Of a stretch of 64,000 bases of DNA, positions 21,018 through 30,898 are shown piece after piece. The notes beneath the pieces were generated by a model. The model saw only the letters and a program-made list of their open reading frames with translations. It was not told where the DNA came from and made no database searches. Origin of the DNA: Ramlibacter sp. PS4R-6 (lineage in GTDB: Bacteria; Pseudomonadota; Gammaproteobacteria; Burkholderiales; Burkholderiaceae_C); assembly GCF_037572775.1 (NCBI RefSeq), contig NZ_JBBHKA010000001.1, positions 1,178,001-1,242,000 of the forward strand. The letters are read 5' to 3'. Within the stretch, counting starts at the first letter, position 1. Each line of letters starts with the position of its first letter. The position numbers were made by a program, and so were the translations under genes.

Positions 21018-21726
21018 CCCAGCGCGGCGCGTGCGTGAGCTGCGCGGCGAAGCGGCGGATGTTGGCCACGCCCACCGACAGCGGGAAGCGCTCGAACATC
21101 AGCACGTCGTTGGTGGAGTCGCCGACGTAGACCCAGTGCGCGATGGCAGCGTCGAGGTCGACGCCCAGCAGCTCGCGCGCGATCCAGCGCGCGCCCACCC
21201 ACTTGTCGTGCGCACCGTACCAGCCGTTGATATGGATGGAGCTCACCGTGGCCTGCATGCCTTCGCTGCGCATGATCGCGACGGCCTGGTCGATCCGCTC
21301 CTGCGGCAGGTGCACGAACTCGCTGTGGTCGATGGCGATGTCGGTCTCGCGGCCGGCACTGTCCCGCGCGAGCTGCGAGCCCGGCACCTCGCGCAGCACG
21401 CGCGCCGCCACCTGCTGCATGCGCGCGAAGTTCGCGGCGCGCTCGGCGGCGGTTTGCTGGTAGATCTTGCGGCCGTCGGCGAGCACCGCCACCGCGCCGT
21501 TCTCGGCGACGATGGCGTCGACCGGCCAGTCGCGCGCGAAGGGCTCGCTCCAGCCGACGGGCCGCCCCGTGATGGGGATGACGTGGACGCCTGCGGCGCG
21601 CAGCTGCGCCAGCGCCGGCAGCGCATCGGCGGTGATCGCGCCTTCGGTGGTCAGCGTGTCGTCGATGTCGGTGAAGACACCGGCTATGCGCTGGCCGGCG
21701 AACGACTCGGCTTGCAGTTCAACCAT
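20953..21726 (-). CDS. HAD-IIB family phosphatase
   Basis: Cof-type/HAD-IIB hydrolase of 257 residues. Motif I is FTDIDDTLT (nucleophile Asp20, acid Asp22), motif II ITGRP, and motif III/IV GDSTNDVLMFE near residue 205. The substrate of this subgroup (sugar phosphates, mannosyl-3-phosphoglycerate-like or flavin/PLP phosphates) cannot be read from sequence. The ATG overlaps the end of prfC by eight bases, indicating a prfC-HAD operon; a GTG two codons upstream is possible. Its 3' end overlaps the convergent PuuD-like gene by 65 bases. Confidence 0.83.
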   Translation of the reverse strand: MVELQAESFAGQRIAGVFTDIDDTLTTEGAITADALPALAQLRAAGVHVIPITGRPVGWSEPFARDWPVDAIVAENGAVAVLADGRKIYQQTAAERAANFARMQQVAARVLREVPGSQLARDSAGRETDIAIDHSEFVHLPQERIDQAVAIMRSEGMQATVSSIHINGWYGAHDKWVGARWIARELLGVDLDAAIAHWVYVGDSTNDVLMFERFPLSVGVANIRRFAAQLTHAPRWVTPSERGAGFAEAAHAILRAR

Positions 21727-23359
21727 TCGCACGCTGCAGGCTCAGGCCCGCGTGTTCGCGCAGCGGGTGGAAGTGGATCTTCGGGAAGCGCTCCTGCGCC
21801 AGCCGCACGTCGTAGGGCGAGGTGCACAGGAAGGCCAGCGCGTCGGCCGCGTCGAGCGCCATGCGCTGCGGGTACGCGTTCATGAACTCCTTGAGCTCCG
21901 CGTCGCTATCGGCCGTGATCCAGCGCGCACCGGTGTACTGGCAGCCTTCCAGGCGGATGTCGGCGTCGTACTCGGTCTTCAGGCGGTGCTGCACCACTTC
22001 GAACTGCAGCTGGCCGACCGCACCGAGCAGCATCGGACCGCCGATCTGCGGACGGAAGACCTGGATCGCGCCTTCCTCGCCCAGTTGCGCCAGGCCCTGC
22101 TGCAGCTGCTTGGTGCGCAGCGGGTTCTTCAGGATCACGGTCTGGAACAGCTCGGGCGCGAAGAAGGGCAGGCCGGTGAACTGCAGGTTGGCGCCGTCGG
22201 TGATGGTGTCGCCCAGCTGCACGCCGCCGTGCGTGGTGAAGCCGATGATGTCGCCGGCGTAGGCCTCGTCCACCGCCTCGCGCCGCTGCGACAGGAAGGT
22301 GACGACGGAGGTCGGCCGCAGTTCCTTGGCCGTGCGCTGCACCTTGAGCTTCATGCCGGGCGCGTACCGGCCCGAGGCCATGCGGACAAAGGCGATGCGG
22401 TCGCGGTGGTTGGCGTCCATGTTGGCCTGCACCTTGAAGACGACGCCGGCGAAGTTGGCTTCATCGGGCTGGATGGTCTTTTCCTGCAGCTGCTTGTTCA
22501 CGACCAGCTGGCTCAGGCGCGGGCGCGGGTGCGGCGCGATGTCCACCAGTGCGTCGAGCACCTCCATCACGCCGAAGTTGTTCACGGCCGAGCCGAAGAA
22601 CACCGGCGTTTGCTTCGCGTTCAGGAACGCTTCGTGGTCCCACTCGGGCGAGGCGCCGGCGGCCAGCTCCATGCTTTCCGCGGCGTGGTCGTACTCGGAG
22701 CCGAAGCGCTCCTTCAGCCGGGCCGTGTCCGACAGGGCGATGGTCTCGAAGTCCTGCGGGCGGCGCTCGCTGCCCGACTCGAACACCGTCATCGCCTGCG
22801 TGCGCAGGTTCATGATGCCGCCGAAGCCTTTGCCCTTGCCGACGGGCCAGGTCATGGGCACGCAGGGCATGCCCAGTTCGCGCTCCACCTCGTCGAGGAT
22901 GTCCAGCGGCTCGCGCACCTCGCGGTCCATCTTGTTGACGAAGGTGATGATGGGCGTGTCGCGTTGGCGGCACACCTCGATCAGCCGCCGCGTCTGCGCC
23001 TCCACGCCGTTGGCCGCGTCGATCACCATCAGGGCCGAGTCGACGGCGGTGAGCACGCGGTAGGTGTCTTCCGAGAAGTCCTTGTGGCCCGGCGTGTCGA
23101 GCAAGTTGACCACGTGGTCGCGGTAGAGCATCTGCATCACCGACGAGGCGACCGAGATGCCCCGCTGCTTCTCGATCTCCATCCAGTCGGAGGTGGCGTG
23201 GCGCGAGGCCTTGCGCGCCTTGACCGAGCCGGCGATCTGGATCGCGCCCGAGAACAGCAGCAGCTTCTCGGTGAGCGTGGTCTTGCCCGCATCCGGGTGC
23301 GAGATGATGGCAAAGGTGCGGCGGCGCCGGACTTCGGCGGCGTACGGGGAGGCTGACAA
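21719..23359 (-). CDS. prfC: Peptide chain release factor 3
   Basis: Translational GTPase that recycles class-I release factors from the ribosome. The 546-residue product is close to the usual 530. The G domain has SHPDAGKTTL (G1), the effector region RGISVASSV (G2), DTPGH (G3) and NKMD (G4); the remaining domains II and III run through QVQANMD-like and GPMLLGAVGQLQFEV segments, the latter highly characteristic of RF3. The start MSASPYAAEVRRRRTFAIISHPD matches the family. It is divergent from a small secreted protein gene across 109 bases and precedes a HAD phosphatase gene with overlapping codons. Confidence 0.95.
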   Translation of the reverse strand: MSASPYAAEVRRRRTFAIISHPDAGKTTLTEKLLLFSGAIQIAGSVKARKASRHATSDWMEIEKQRGISVASSVMQMLYRDHVVNLLDTPGHKDFSEDTYRVLTAVDSALMVIDAANGVEAQTRRLIEVCRQRDTPIITFVNKMDREVREPLDILDEVERELGMPCVPMTWPVGKGKGFGGIMNLRTQAMTVFESGSERRPQDFETIALSDTARLKERFGSEYDHAAESMELAAGASPEWDHEAFLNAKQTPVFFGSAVNNFGVMEVLDALVDIAPHPRPRLSQLVVNKQLQEKTIQPDEANFAGVVFKVQANMDANHRDRIAFVRMASGRYAPGMKLKVQRTAKELRPTSVVTFLSQRREAVDEAYAGDIIGFTTHGGVQLGDTITDGANLQFTGLPFFAPELFQTVILKNPLRTKQLQQGLAQLGEEGAIQVFRPQIGGPMLLGAVGQLQFEVVQHRLKTEYDADIRLEGCQYTGARWITADSDAELKEFMNAYPQRMALDAADALAFLCTSPYDVRLAQERFPKIHFHPLREHAGLSLQRANG

Positions 23360-23468
23360 GGGGGAACTCCGCGGGCCGCGCGGGGCGGCCGGTGTGGGAC
23401 AGCCCCTATTTTGCCCTCGGTGGCTGCCCTAGTGCCGGCGGCGCCGCTTGGAGCTAGTATCCGCGGCC

Positions 23469-23966
23469 ATGAGACATGGCCTGGCCCTCCTAGCCTTCGC
23501 TGCGACCACCTGTGTCTTCGCGCAGCCGGCCGAGCGCCCCAACCAGCCGGTGTTCCGCAGCGGCCCCTGGTTCGTGGTGCGCTCGGTGCGCGACAGCGGC
23601 AAGGTCGTCGGATGCACGGGCTTCTACCGCGCCAACCGGCACGTCCAGCTGAGCAAGGACACGCTGATCATCAAGACCGTCGAGGAAGTGAGCGGCGTCG
23701 CCTTCGGCTTCGACGGCCAGGCGCCCGGCGCGCTGCGACCCCTGTCGTCCGCCGAGAAGGAACTGCAGGCGATCGCCTTCACCGGCGAGGATTTCGCCAA
23801 GCTCTCGCGCAGCTACAAGGTGCGCATCGACGCCGCCACCGCGCAAGGCACGATGCGCCACGAGCTGGAACTGACCGGCCTGTCCGGCGCGCTCGAGAAC
23901 ATCGACAAGGGCTGCCCGGTGCCCGAAGCGCCGAAGACGCCGCAGCGCCGCCGGCACCGCAGCTAG
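23469..23966 (+). CDS. Secreted hypothetical protein
   Basis: A 165-residue product with a clear signal peptide (MRHGLALLAFAATTCVFAQP), so it is probably periplasmic. The mature part has a compact pattern with FRSGPWFVVRSVRD, CTGFYRAN and a second Cys near the C-terminus (KGCPVPEAP), suggesting one disulfide. The tail is basic (TPQRRRHRS). I do not recognise the family. The ATG at 23469 is favoured over an upstream in-frame start because only it gives an N-terminal signal peptide. Its TAG stop interlocks with the stop of the convergent DNA ligase gene in a shared CTAG. Confidence 0.68.
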   Translation: MRHGLALLAFAATTCVFAQPAERPNQPVFRSGPWFVVRSVRDSGKVVGCTGFYRANRHVQLSKDTLIIKTVEEVSGVAFGFDGQAPGALRPLSSAEKELQAIAFTGEDFAKLSRSYKVRIDAATAQGTMRHELELTGLSGALENIDKGCPVPEAPKTPQRRRHRS

Positions 23967-25045
23967 GCCTTGCCCTTGAACACCTTCGCCAGCTCGAAGG
24001 GCGTCACCACCTCCAGCTGGTCGTAGCGGCACTCCTGCGGCGGCTTGTCGGGCCGCCAGCGCAGGAACACCGCGGCATGGCGGAATCGGTCGCCCTGCAG
24101 GTGGTCGTACTTCACTTCCACCACCCGCTCGGGGCGCAGCGGCTCCCACGTCAGGTCCTTGCCCGCGCTCCAGCGGCTCTGCGCGCCCGGCATGCGATTG
24201 GCGTCGTCGCCCGTCGCCTCGGCCCAGCCGGCCCAGGGATGGTCCTTCAGGGCGTCCTTGCGCAACGGCGCGAGCTCCTCGACCAGCTCGCGGCGCATCG
24301 CCATCGTGAAAGCCGACGTCACGCCCACGTGCTGCAGCACGCCCGCGTCGTTGTACAGACCGAGCAACAGGGAACCGACGGCGTCGTCGGTGTCGCGGTA
24401 CCAGCGGAAGCCGGCGACCACGCAATCGGCGGTGCGCGCGTGCTTGATCTTGAACATCGCGCGCTTGCCCGGCTGGTAGGTGGCCGTCTCGGGCTTGGCG
24501 ATCACGCCGTCGAGGCCCGCGCCTTCGAAGCGTTCGAGCCAGTCCTGCGCGACGGCCCGGTCCTTCGTCACCGGTGTCAGGTGCACCGGCGGCTTCACGG
24601 TCTTGAGCAGGCTTTCCAGGCGCGCGCGCCGCTCCGACTGCGGCAGCTGCATCGTCGAGCGCCCGCCGGCCGCGAGCAGGTCGAAGGCGACGAAAGATGC
24701 CGGCGTGGCCTGCGCGAGCCGCGCGACGCGCGAGGCCGCGGGATGCAGGCGCTGCTGGAGCGCATCGAAGTCCAGGCCCTGCGGGCCGGCCACCACGATC
24801 TCGCCGTCGATCACGCAGCCCCTGGGCAGGCGCTCGATGCACGCGCGCTCGAGCTCGGGGAAGTAGCGGTTCAGGGGCCGCGAGTCGCGGCTCTGGATGA
24901 AGCACTCGTCGCCGTTGCGGAAGACGATGGCCCGGAAGCCGTCCCATTTGGGCTCGAAGAGGAACCCTTCCCCCTTCGGAAGCTCATCGGCGATCTTGGC
25001 CAGCATGGGCTCGATCGGTGGCGAGGTGGCGGGTGTGGCGGGCAT
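23963..25045 (-). CDS. ATP-dependent DNA ligase (LigC-like)
   Basis: Single polypeptide ATP-dependent DNA ligase of 360 residues. The adenylation domain (about 1-205) carries KWDGFR with nucleophile Lys33, [18 protein letters not shown] and, near its end, [13 protein letters not shown] (motif V lysines). An OB-fold domain follows (about 210-350) with [15 protein letters not shown]. There are no polymerase or phosphoesterase domains as in LigD, and no Ku gene nearby, so it resembles LigC-type ligases used in alternative end joining or base excision repair. It is divergent from the ahcY riboswitch region and ends inside a CTAG shared with the preceding convergent gene. Confidence 0.88.
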   Translation of the reverse strand: MPATPATSPPIEPMLAKIADELPKGEGFLFEPKWDGFRAIVFRNGDECFIQSRDSRPLNRYFPELERACIERLPRGCVIDGEIVVAGPQGLDFDALQQRLHPAASRVARLAQATPASFVAFDLLAAGGRSTMQLPQSERRARLESLLKTVKPPVHLTPVTKDRAVAQDWLERFEGAGLDGVIAKPETATYQPGKRAMFKIKHARTADCVVAGFRWYRDTDDAVGSLLLGLYNDAGVLQHVGVTSAFTMAMRRELVEELAPLRKDALKDHPWAGWAEATGDDANRMPGAQSRWSAGKDLTWEPLRPERVVEVKYDHLQGDRFRHAAVFLRWRPDKPPQECRYDQLEVVTPFELAKVFKGKA

Positions 25046-25057
25046 GGCCGACTATCC

Positions 25058-25063
25058 TATAAA
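25058..25063 (+). promoter_or_regulatory. Probable -10 element of the ahcY transcript
   Basis: TATAAA lies 11 bases before the first riboswitch helix, which places the transcription start near 25070, right where the aptamer begins. The region 17 bases upstream (GTGGCG) is a poor -35, so the promoter may depend on an activator or be weak. Confidence 0.45.
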
Positions 25064-25073
25064 ATGCGGGCCA

Positions 25074-25146
25074 TCCGAGGAGCGTTGCACCACCCGAACG
25101 GGTGTCAGGCTCGGCCAGCGGCACTTGCGCCGCGCAACGACGCTCA
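25074..25146 (+). ncRNA. S-adenosylhomocysteine (SAH) riboswitch aptamer
   Basis: The leader of ahcY has all the helices of the SAH riboswitch class. P1: GAGCG (25080-25084) with CGCTC (25141-25145), continued by TTGC (25085-25088) with GCAA (25134-25137). P2: CACCC (25091-25095) with GGGTG (25100-25104). Pseudoknot: CCGAG (25075-25079) with CTCGG (25110-25114). The conserved core GAGGAGCGTTGC and CAGGCTCGG strings are intact. Known family role: binding SAH turns on genes that recycle it. The first gene downstream is SAH hydrolase, exactly as expected. Confidence 0.95.
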
Positions 25147-25175
25147 CCCCACTGTCCGGTGCGGTGAGTTTTTTT
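25143..25175 (+). terminator. Intrinsic terminator overlapping riboswitch helix P1
   Basis: CTCACC (25143-25148) pairs with GGTGAG (25163-25168), followed by seven Ts (25169-25175). The first three bases of the 5' arm (CTC, 25143-25145) are also the last bases of riboswitch P1, so the two structures compete. With SAH bound, P1 should hold these bases and weaken the terminator, allowing read-through into ahcY. Confidence 0.85.
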
Positions 25176-25223
25176 ATTCCCGCGCAGCCCGGCAGTGGTC
25201 CTCGACACGAACAGGAGCCACGA

Positions 25224-26660
<1,437 letters not shown>

Positions 26661-26668
26661 GGCACTGC

Positions 26669-27400
26669 GTGCGCGCGGACCAGTTGCTCGTCGAACGCGG
26701 CCTTGCCGCGACGCGGTCGCAGGCCCAGCGCCTGATCGCGTCGGGCGTGCGCTGGCGCGCGCCGGGCGGCTGGAAGGACGTCGCCAAGAACGGTGACGAG
26801 ATCCCGATGCAGGCCGAAGTCGAATTGCTCGATGACGCCGAGGCGCGCTACGTCTCGCGCGGCGGGCTCAAGCTCGAAGGCGCCCTGGCGCAATCGGGCG
26901 TGGACGTGCGCGGCAAGGCGTGCCTGGACGTCGGCCAGTCCACCGGCGGCTTCACCGACTGCCTGCTGCGTCACGGCGCGGCGCGCGTGACGGGCGTGGA
27001 CGTCGGCCATGGGCAGTTGCACGAGAGCCTGCGCGAGGACCCGCGCGTCACGGCCATCGAGAAGCTCAATGCCCGCGAGCTCTCCGCAGCGCGCGTCGGC
27101 GGCGACTTCGACGTGGTCGTGGGCGACCTCTCGTTCATCTCGCTCACGCTCGTCATCCCCGCGCTGCGCGCGCTGCTGAAAGCGGGCGGCGACCTGCTCA
27201 TGCTCGTCAAGCCGCAATTCGAGTTGCAGCCGGGCCAGCTGGGCAAGGGCGGCATCGTCACGGACCCGTCGCTCTACGCGGTCGTCGAACAGCGCCTGCG
27301 CGACGCCTGCCGCCAGGCCGGCTTCGCCGTGAAAGGCTGGTTCGAGAGTCCCATCGCCGGCGGTGACGGCAACCGCGAATTTTTCATCCATTGCCAATGA
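26669..27400 (+). CDS. tlyA: TlyA-family rRNA 2'-O-methyltransferase
   Basis: SAM-dependent RNA methyltransferase of 243 residues. An N-terminal S4 RNA-binding domain (RADQLLVERGLAATRSQAQRLI, about 1-60) is followed by SRGGLKLEGAL, the SAM-binding CLDVGQSTGGFTDCLL (about 90-106) and VGDLSFISLTLVIP, all typical of TlyA/hemolysin-A-like proteins that methylate cytidine 2'-OH in rRNA. The start is a GTG eight bases after ahcY, with GAGG in the ahcY stop region as ribosome-binding site. As a SAM user it generates SAH, which fits placement behind ahcY in an SAH-responsive transcript. Overlaps metF by four bases. Confidence 0.88.
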   Translation: MRADQLLVERGLAATRSQAQRLIASGVRWRAPGGWKDVAKNGDEIPMQAEVELLDDAEARYVSRGGLKLEGALAQSGVDVRGKACLDVGQSTGGFTDCLLRHGAARVTGVDVGHGQLHESLREDPRVTAIEKLNARELSAARVGGDFDVVVGDLSFISLTLVIPALRALLKAGGDLLMLVKPQFELQPGQLGKGGIVTDPSLYAVVEQRLRDACRQAGFAVKGWFESPIAGGDGNREFFIHCQ

Positions 27401-28230
27401 CCCTTCCCCTCAGCCTCGAATTCTTCCCGCCCAAGACGCCCGAAGGCGCGGCGAAGCTGCGCGCGGCGCGCCAGCAGCTCTATGCGCTGCAGCCCGAGTT
27501 CTGCTCCGTCACCTACGGCGCGGGCGGCTCGACGCAGCAAGGCACCTTCGACACCGTGTCCGAAATCCTGATGGAAGGCGTCGATGCGGCGTCGCACCTG
27601 TCGTGCATCGGCGCGACGAAGGAAAAGGTGCGCGAGGCGCTGGGCCTGCTCGATGCCATGGGCGTCAAGCGCCTGGTCGCGCTGCGCGGCGACCTGCCCA
27701 GCGGCTACGGCACCGGCGGCGAGTTCACCTACGCCAGCGACCTCATCGCCTTCATCCGGAACGAGACGGGCGACAAGTTCAAGATCGACGTGGCGTGCTA
27801 TCCCGAGGTGCATCCGCAGGCACGCTCGGCCGAGTCGGACATGAAGGCCTTCGCGACGAAGGTGCGCGCGGGCGCCAACACGGCGATCACGCAGTACTTC
27901 TTCAACGCCGACGCGTATTTCCGTTTCGTCGACGAGGTGCAGAAAGCCGGCCTGGAGATCGCGGTCGTGCCGGGCATCATGCCGATCACGAACTCGTCGC
28001 AGCTGATGCGCTTTTCCGACGCCTGCGGCGCGGAGATTCCGCGCTGGATCCGCCTGCGGCTCGAAGGCTTCGGCGACGACACGAAGTCGATCAAGGCCTT
28101 CGGCCTGGACGTGGTCACGGCGCTGTGCGAGAAGCTGCGCGCCGGCGGCGCCGGCTGCTTCCACTTCTACACGATGAACCAGTCAGCCGCGACGCTGGAG
28201 ATCTGCAAGCGCCTCGGCACAGCGCAGTGA
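27397..28230 (+). CDS. metF: 5,10-methylenetetrahydrofolate reductase
   Basis: FAD-dependent enzyme making 5-methyl-THF, the methyl donor that regenerates methionine from homocysteine. The 277-residue product has the family opening LSLEFFPPKTPEG, SVTYGAGGSTQQGTF, RGDLPSGYG and PGIMPITNSSQLMRFSDACG. The ATG overlaps the tlyA stop (ATGA). Together with ahcY this operon turns SAH into homocysteine and supplies the methyl group to remake methionine. Its last 48 bases overlap the convergent fructosamine-kinase-like gene on the other strand, beyond the conserved FYTMNQSAATLEICKRLG end. Confidence 0.95.
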   Translation: MTLPLSLEFFPPKTPEGAAKLRAARQQLYALQPEFCSVTYGAGGSTQQGTFDTVSEILMEGVDAASHLSCIGATKEKVREALGLLDAMGVKRLVALRGDLPSGYGTGGEFTYASDLIAFIRNETGDKFKIDVACYPEVHPQARSAESDMKAFATKVRAGANTAITQYFFNADAYFRFVDEVQKAGLEIAVVPGIMPITNSSQLMRFSDACGAEIPRWIRLRLEGFGDDTKSIKAFGLDVVTALCEKLRAGGAGCFHFYTMNQSAATLEICKRLGTAQ

Positions 28231-28911
28231 CTGCTGCCGGTAGCCGCCGCCGAACAGCACGGCGTGGTTGAGCAGGTGGTACAGCTGGTACAGGTGCTTG
28301 CGGCGCGCGTAGCCCGCTTGCGGTGAACCGTAGCCTTGCCGGAAGCCCGTCGGCGGGGAGCCGAACAGCTCCATCATCGCGACGTCCGCCTCGGCATCCG
28401 AATAGGACACGCAAGGGTCGTAGATGACCGGTGTGCCGTCGGCGAGCATGCCCCAGTTGCCGGACCAGAGGTCGCCGTGGATCAGGCTCGCGCGCGGTTC
28501 GTAGCCGTCTTGGAACAGCGACGGTATCGCGTCGATCGCCGCACCCACGGCCTTCGCCAACTCGGGATCGCGCAGGCGCGCGAGCATCGGATGCAGGCGT
28601 GATTCGCGCCAGAACGTCGGCCAGTCCTCGCTGCGCGTGTTGACCTGCGGCGTCGCGCCGATGAAGTTGTCGGCGAGCCAGCCAAAGGGCTCGTCGAACG
28701 GGATCGCGTGCAGCGCCGCGAGCGCACGGCCGAAGCGCTCGCCGAAACCGGCGTCCGGCTGCGCGAAGTCCAGCCATTCCAGGACGAGCCTGTCCTCGTG
28801 CAGCTCGAAGACGCGCGGGACGCGGATCGTGTTGGTCATGGCGAGCATGAGCAGGCCTTCGGCTTCGGCGCGCAGCACCGCGGCGTCGCCGCGCTTCACG
28901 AAGGTCTTCAA
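28183..28911 (-). CDS. Fructosamine-kinase-like protein lacking the first part of the N-lobe
   Basis: Member of the fructosamine/ketosamine-3-kinase family (protein deglycation kinases), 242 residues against about 285 usually. Conserved parts: the ATP-binding Lys in TFVKRGD (residue 6), AEAEGL, VPRV, the catalytic LIHGDLWSGNWG and the metal-binding VIYDPCVSYSDAEADVAMMELFG, and YQLYHLLNH near the end. The first roughly 40 residues of relatives, including the glycine-rich GGxxxxxW/Y nucleotide loop, are missing: no matching sequence exists upstream in frame. The only workable start is a TTG overlapping the DUF3291 stop (TTGA). It may be a truncated family variant or a decaying gene. Overlaps metF by 48 bases. 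Confidence 0.72.
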   Translation of the reverse strand: MKTFVKRGDAAVLRAEAEGLLMLAMTNTIRVPRVFELHEDRLVLEWLDFAQPDAGFGERFGRALAALHAIPFDEPFGWLADNFIGATPQVNTRSEDWPTFWRESRLHPMLARLRDPELAKAVGAAIDAIPSLFQDGYEPRASLIHGDLWSGNWGMLADGTPVIYDPCVSYSDAEADVAMMELFGSPPTGFRQGYGSPQAGYARRKHLYQLYHLLNHAVLFGGGYRQQSLRCAEALADLQRRG

Positions 28912-29405
28912 CGTTCGACCGCTTCGCCTTGCGGCGTGAACATCTGCTTGAACGTGAAGGCCTGCGGATGCGGGCCCTTCGCGCCCAGTAGCTTCAAGCG
29001 CTCCAGGCCTTGCTGCGGCGTGGGCACGTCGCCGGCGGCAATCCACCACAGCGCCAGGAACGGCACGCCGTCGCCCAGCTCCGGCAGCCCGCCGACGTAC
29101 TGCTTCCAGTCGCCGAACCACTTCTTGCGCGCGGCGAACACCTTGGCGTGCGCCGTCTTGTACGCGTAGGCGTGCAGCGATTCCACGCTGTCCCACACGC
29201 TCATGTTGAACAGCACGCGCGGGTCGGCGAGCTCGCGCTGGGCCGGGTCGCGGCTGTCGGAGACGTAGCGCCACACGAACCCGGGGCTGCGCTCGGCCAG
29301 CTGGTTGATCTCGTCGAGCTGCGCGATGAACTCCGCCATCACCGGGTCGTCCTGGTCGCCCAGCGCATAGGCGACGTTGACCTGCGCGAGGTGCCAGCGC
29401 TGCAT
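28908..29405 (-). CDS. DUF3291 domain protein
   Basis: A 165-residue protein of the DUF3291 (dimeric alpha/beta barrel, antibiotic-biosynthesis-monooxygenase-like) family. It begins MQRWHLAQVNVAYALG and has FNMSVWDSVESLHAYAYKTAH and WWIAAGDVPTPQQGLERL, which are the family landmarks. No catalytic motif is known. The ATG overlaps the rlmJ stop as TGATG, and its stop overlaps the TTG start of the fructosamine-kinase-like gene, so rlmJ, this gene and the kinase are coupled. Function unknown; small-molecule oxidation or ligand binding is only a fold-based guess. Confidence 0.8.
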   Translation of the reverse strand: MQRWHLAQVNVAYALGDQDDPVMAEFIAQLDEINQLAERSPGFVWRYVSDSRDPAQRELADPRVLFNMSVWDSVESLHAYAYKTAHAKVFAARKKWFGDWKQYVGGLPELGDGVPFLALWWIAAGDVPTPQQGLERLKLLGAKGPHPQAFTFKQMFTPQGEAVER

Positions 29406-30295
29406 CACGAGCTCTCGAGCACGTGCCCCTTGCCGCGGCCGCGGCCGAGGATGTCGACCATCTGCGGCAGCGCCGCCTGCATCGCGGGCTTGAGCGTGTG
29501 CGGCGGGTTGACGACGAACATGCCGCTGGCCGTGAGGCCCTGGGGCTGGTTGCCTTCGCCCGGCTGGTGCGCCACGTGCCCGATCGACAAGGTGGCGTGC
29601 AGCCACGGCTTGCCGGCGTTGTTGGTGATGGTCTTCAGGCGCCGCGGCAGCTCGTGCGCTTCGGGCCGCGGGATGATCGGGTACCAGACGACGTACACGC
29701 CGGTGGGGAAGCGCTTGAGGCAGTCCTGGATGCAGGCCGTGACCTTGGCGTAGTCGCTCTTGATCTCGTAGCTGGGGTCGATCAGCACCAGGGCCCGGCG
29801 CGACGGCGGGGGCAGGAAGGCCTTGAGCGACTCGAAACCGTCGGTGCGGGCCACCGCCACCTCGCGCCCGGCCTCCATCTGGGCCACGTGGCCGGCGAGG
29901 GCCTTGGCGTCGGTGGGGTGCATCTCGAACAGCTTCAGCCGGTCGCGGCCGCCTTCCCGCAGCAGTTCGTGGACCACGAAGGGGGAGCCCGGGTAGACCT
30001 TCCATTGGCCTTTCTTGTTGAAGCTGGCCACCACGGAGACGTAGTCGGCCAGGGCCGGCGCTACATTTTCGAGAGCGCGCAAAGCAGGCGCCAGCTTGAG
30101 AATCCCGTCCTGGGCCTCGCCCGAAGTGCCCGCATACTCCCCGTCCAAGCGGTACAGGCCGGCCCCGGCATGGGTGTCCACGGCCACCAGCGGGGTGTCC
30201 TTGAGGGCCAGGTGGCGCAGGATCGCCACCAGCATCGTGTGCTTCAGGACGTCGGCGTGGTTGCCGGCGTGGAAGGCGTGGCGGTAGCTGTACAT
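29405..30295 (-). CDS. rlmJ: 23S rRNA (adenine-2030-N6)-methyltransferase
   Basis: SAM-dependent RNA methyltransferase that modifies A2030 of 23S rRNA. The 296-residue product begins MYSYRHAFHAGNHADVLKH, the unmistakable RlmJ N-terminus, followed by DTHAGAGLY (SAM-binding), and LIDPSYE (about residues 163-169), the DPPY-type catalytic motif. KGMFVVNPP-like residues near the end (SGMFVVNPPHTL) are also conserved. It is divergent from rplM across 168 bases and is followed by DUF3291 with overlapping stop/start. Confidence 0.94.
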   Translation of the reverse strand: MYSYRHAFHAGNHADVLKHTMLVAILRHLALKDTPLVAVDTHAGAGLYRLDGEYAGTSGEAQDGILKLAPALRALENVAPALADYVSVVASFNKKGQWKVYPGSPFVVHELLREGGRDRLKLFEMHPTDAKALAGHVAQMEAGREVAVARTDGFESLKAFLPPPSRRALVLIDPSYEIKSDYAKVTACIQDCLKRFPTGVYVVWYPIIPRPEAHELPRRLKTITNNAGKPWLHATLSIGHVAHQPGEGNQPQGLTASGMFVVNPPHTLKPAMQAALPQMVDILGRGRGKGHVLESS

Positions 30296-30337
30296 GCCCG
30301 GGATGGTAGCGGCTAGGCCTAAGTCCTTGATTTTCCG

Positions 30338-30343
30338 TATAAT
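30338..30343 (+). promoter_or_regulatory. Consensus -10 of the rplM-rpsI promoter
   Basis: A perfect TATAAT, 120 bases upstream of the rplM start, in the gap divergent from rlmJ. The -35 region (around 30315-30320, AGGCCT) is not recognisable. A GC-rich stretch follows directly, as in stringently controlled ribosomal promoters. Confidence 0.55.
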
Positions 30344-30349
30344 CGCCGG

Positions 30350-30463
30350 CTCCGTAGCGCTTTTTGCGTCCCGCGACGGAGCCAGACTCCCGCCTAAGAG
30401 GTCCTCACAAGAAGGACACCGACCGCGGAAAAGGACGCGCAAACCAACTCGAGTTTTTTTGAC
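30350..30463 (+). promoter_or_regulatory. Structured leader of the L13-S9 mRNA
   Basis: The untranslated leader contains GTCCT (30401-30405) and AGGAC (30413-30417) as a 5-bp hairpin, enclosed by CCGCG (30371-30375) and CGCGG (30424-30428). Just before the start codon there is a run of seven Ts (30454-30460) and no Shine-Dalgarno sequence within 15 bases; AAGGA occurs 28 or more bases upstream of the ATG. This may be an autoregulatory or S1-dependent leader; that is inference. Confidence 0.4.
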
Positions 30464-30898
30464 ATGCCTACGTTCAGCGCAAAACCCGCTGACGTGACGC
30501 ACGAGTGGTTTGTGATTGACGCCACCGACAAGGTGCTCGGACGGGTTGCCAGCGAAGCTGCCCTCCGTTTGCGCGGCAAGCACAAGGCCATTTACACGCC
30601 TCACGTCGACACCGGCGACTTCATCGTCGTCATCAACGCTTCCAAGCTCCGCGTCACCGGCGCGAAGGAGCTCGACAAGAAGTACTACCGCCACACCGGC
30701 TACCCGGGCGGCATCCGCGAGACCAACTTCCGCGACATGCAGGCCAAGCACCCCGGCCGCGCGCTGGAGAAGGCCGTCAAGGGCATGCTCCCCAAGGGCC
30801 CGCTGGGCTACGCCATGATCAAGAAGCTGAAGGTCTACGGCGGCGCCGAGCATCCGCACACCGCGCAGCAACCGAAGCCCCTGGAGATCGCAGCATGA
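30464..30898 (+). CDS. rplM: 50S ribosomal protein L13
   Basis: Early-assembly protein of the large ribosomal subunit. The 144-residue product matches the family throughout: [49 protein letters not shown] and [14 protein letters not shown]. Start by homology; unusually for a highly expressed gene there is a T-run rather than a Shine-Dalgarno sequence directly upstream. The stop overlaps the rpsI start (ATGA), giving coupled, stoichiometric synthesis of L13 and S9, the standard operon in bacteria. Confidence 0.97.
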   Translation: MPTFSAKPADVTHEWFVIDATDKVLGRVASEAALRLRGKHKAIYTPHVDTGDFIVVINASKLRVTGAKELDKKYYRHTGYPGGIRETNFRDMQAKHPGRALEKAVKGMLPKGPLGYAMIKKLKVYGGAEHPHTAQQPKPLEIAA

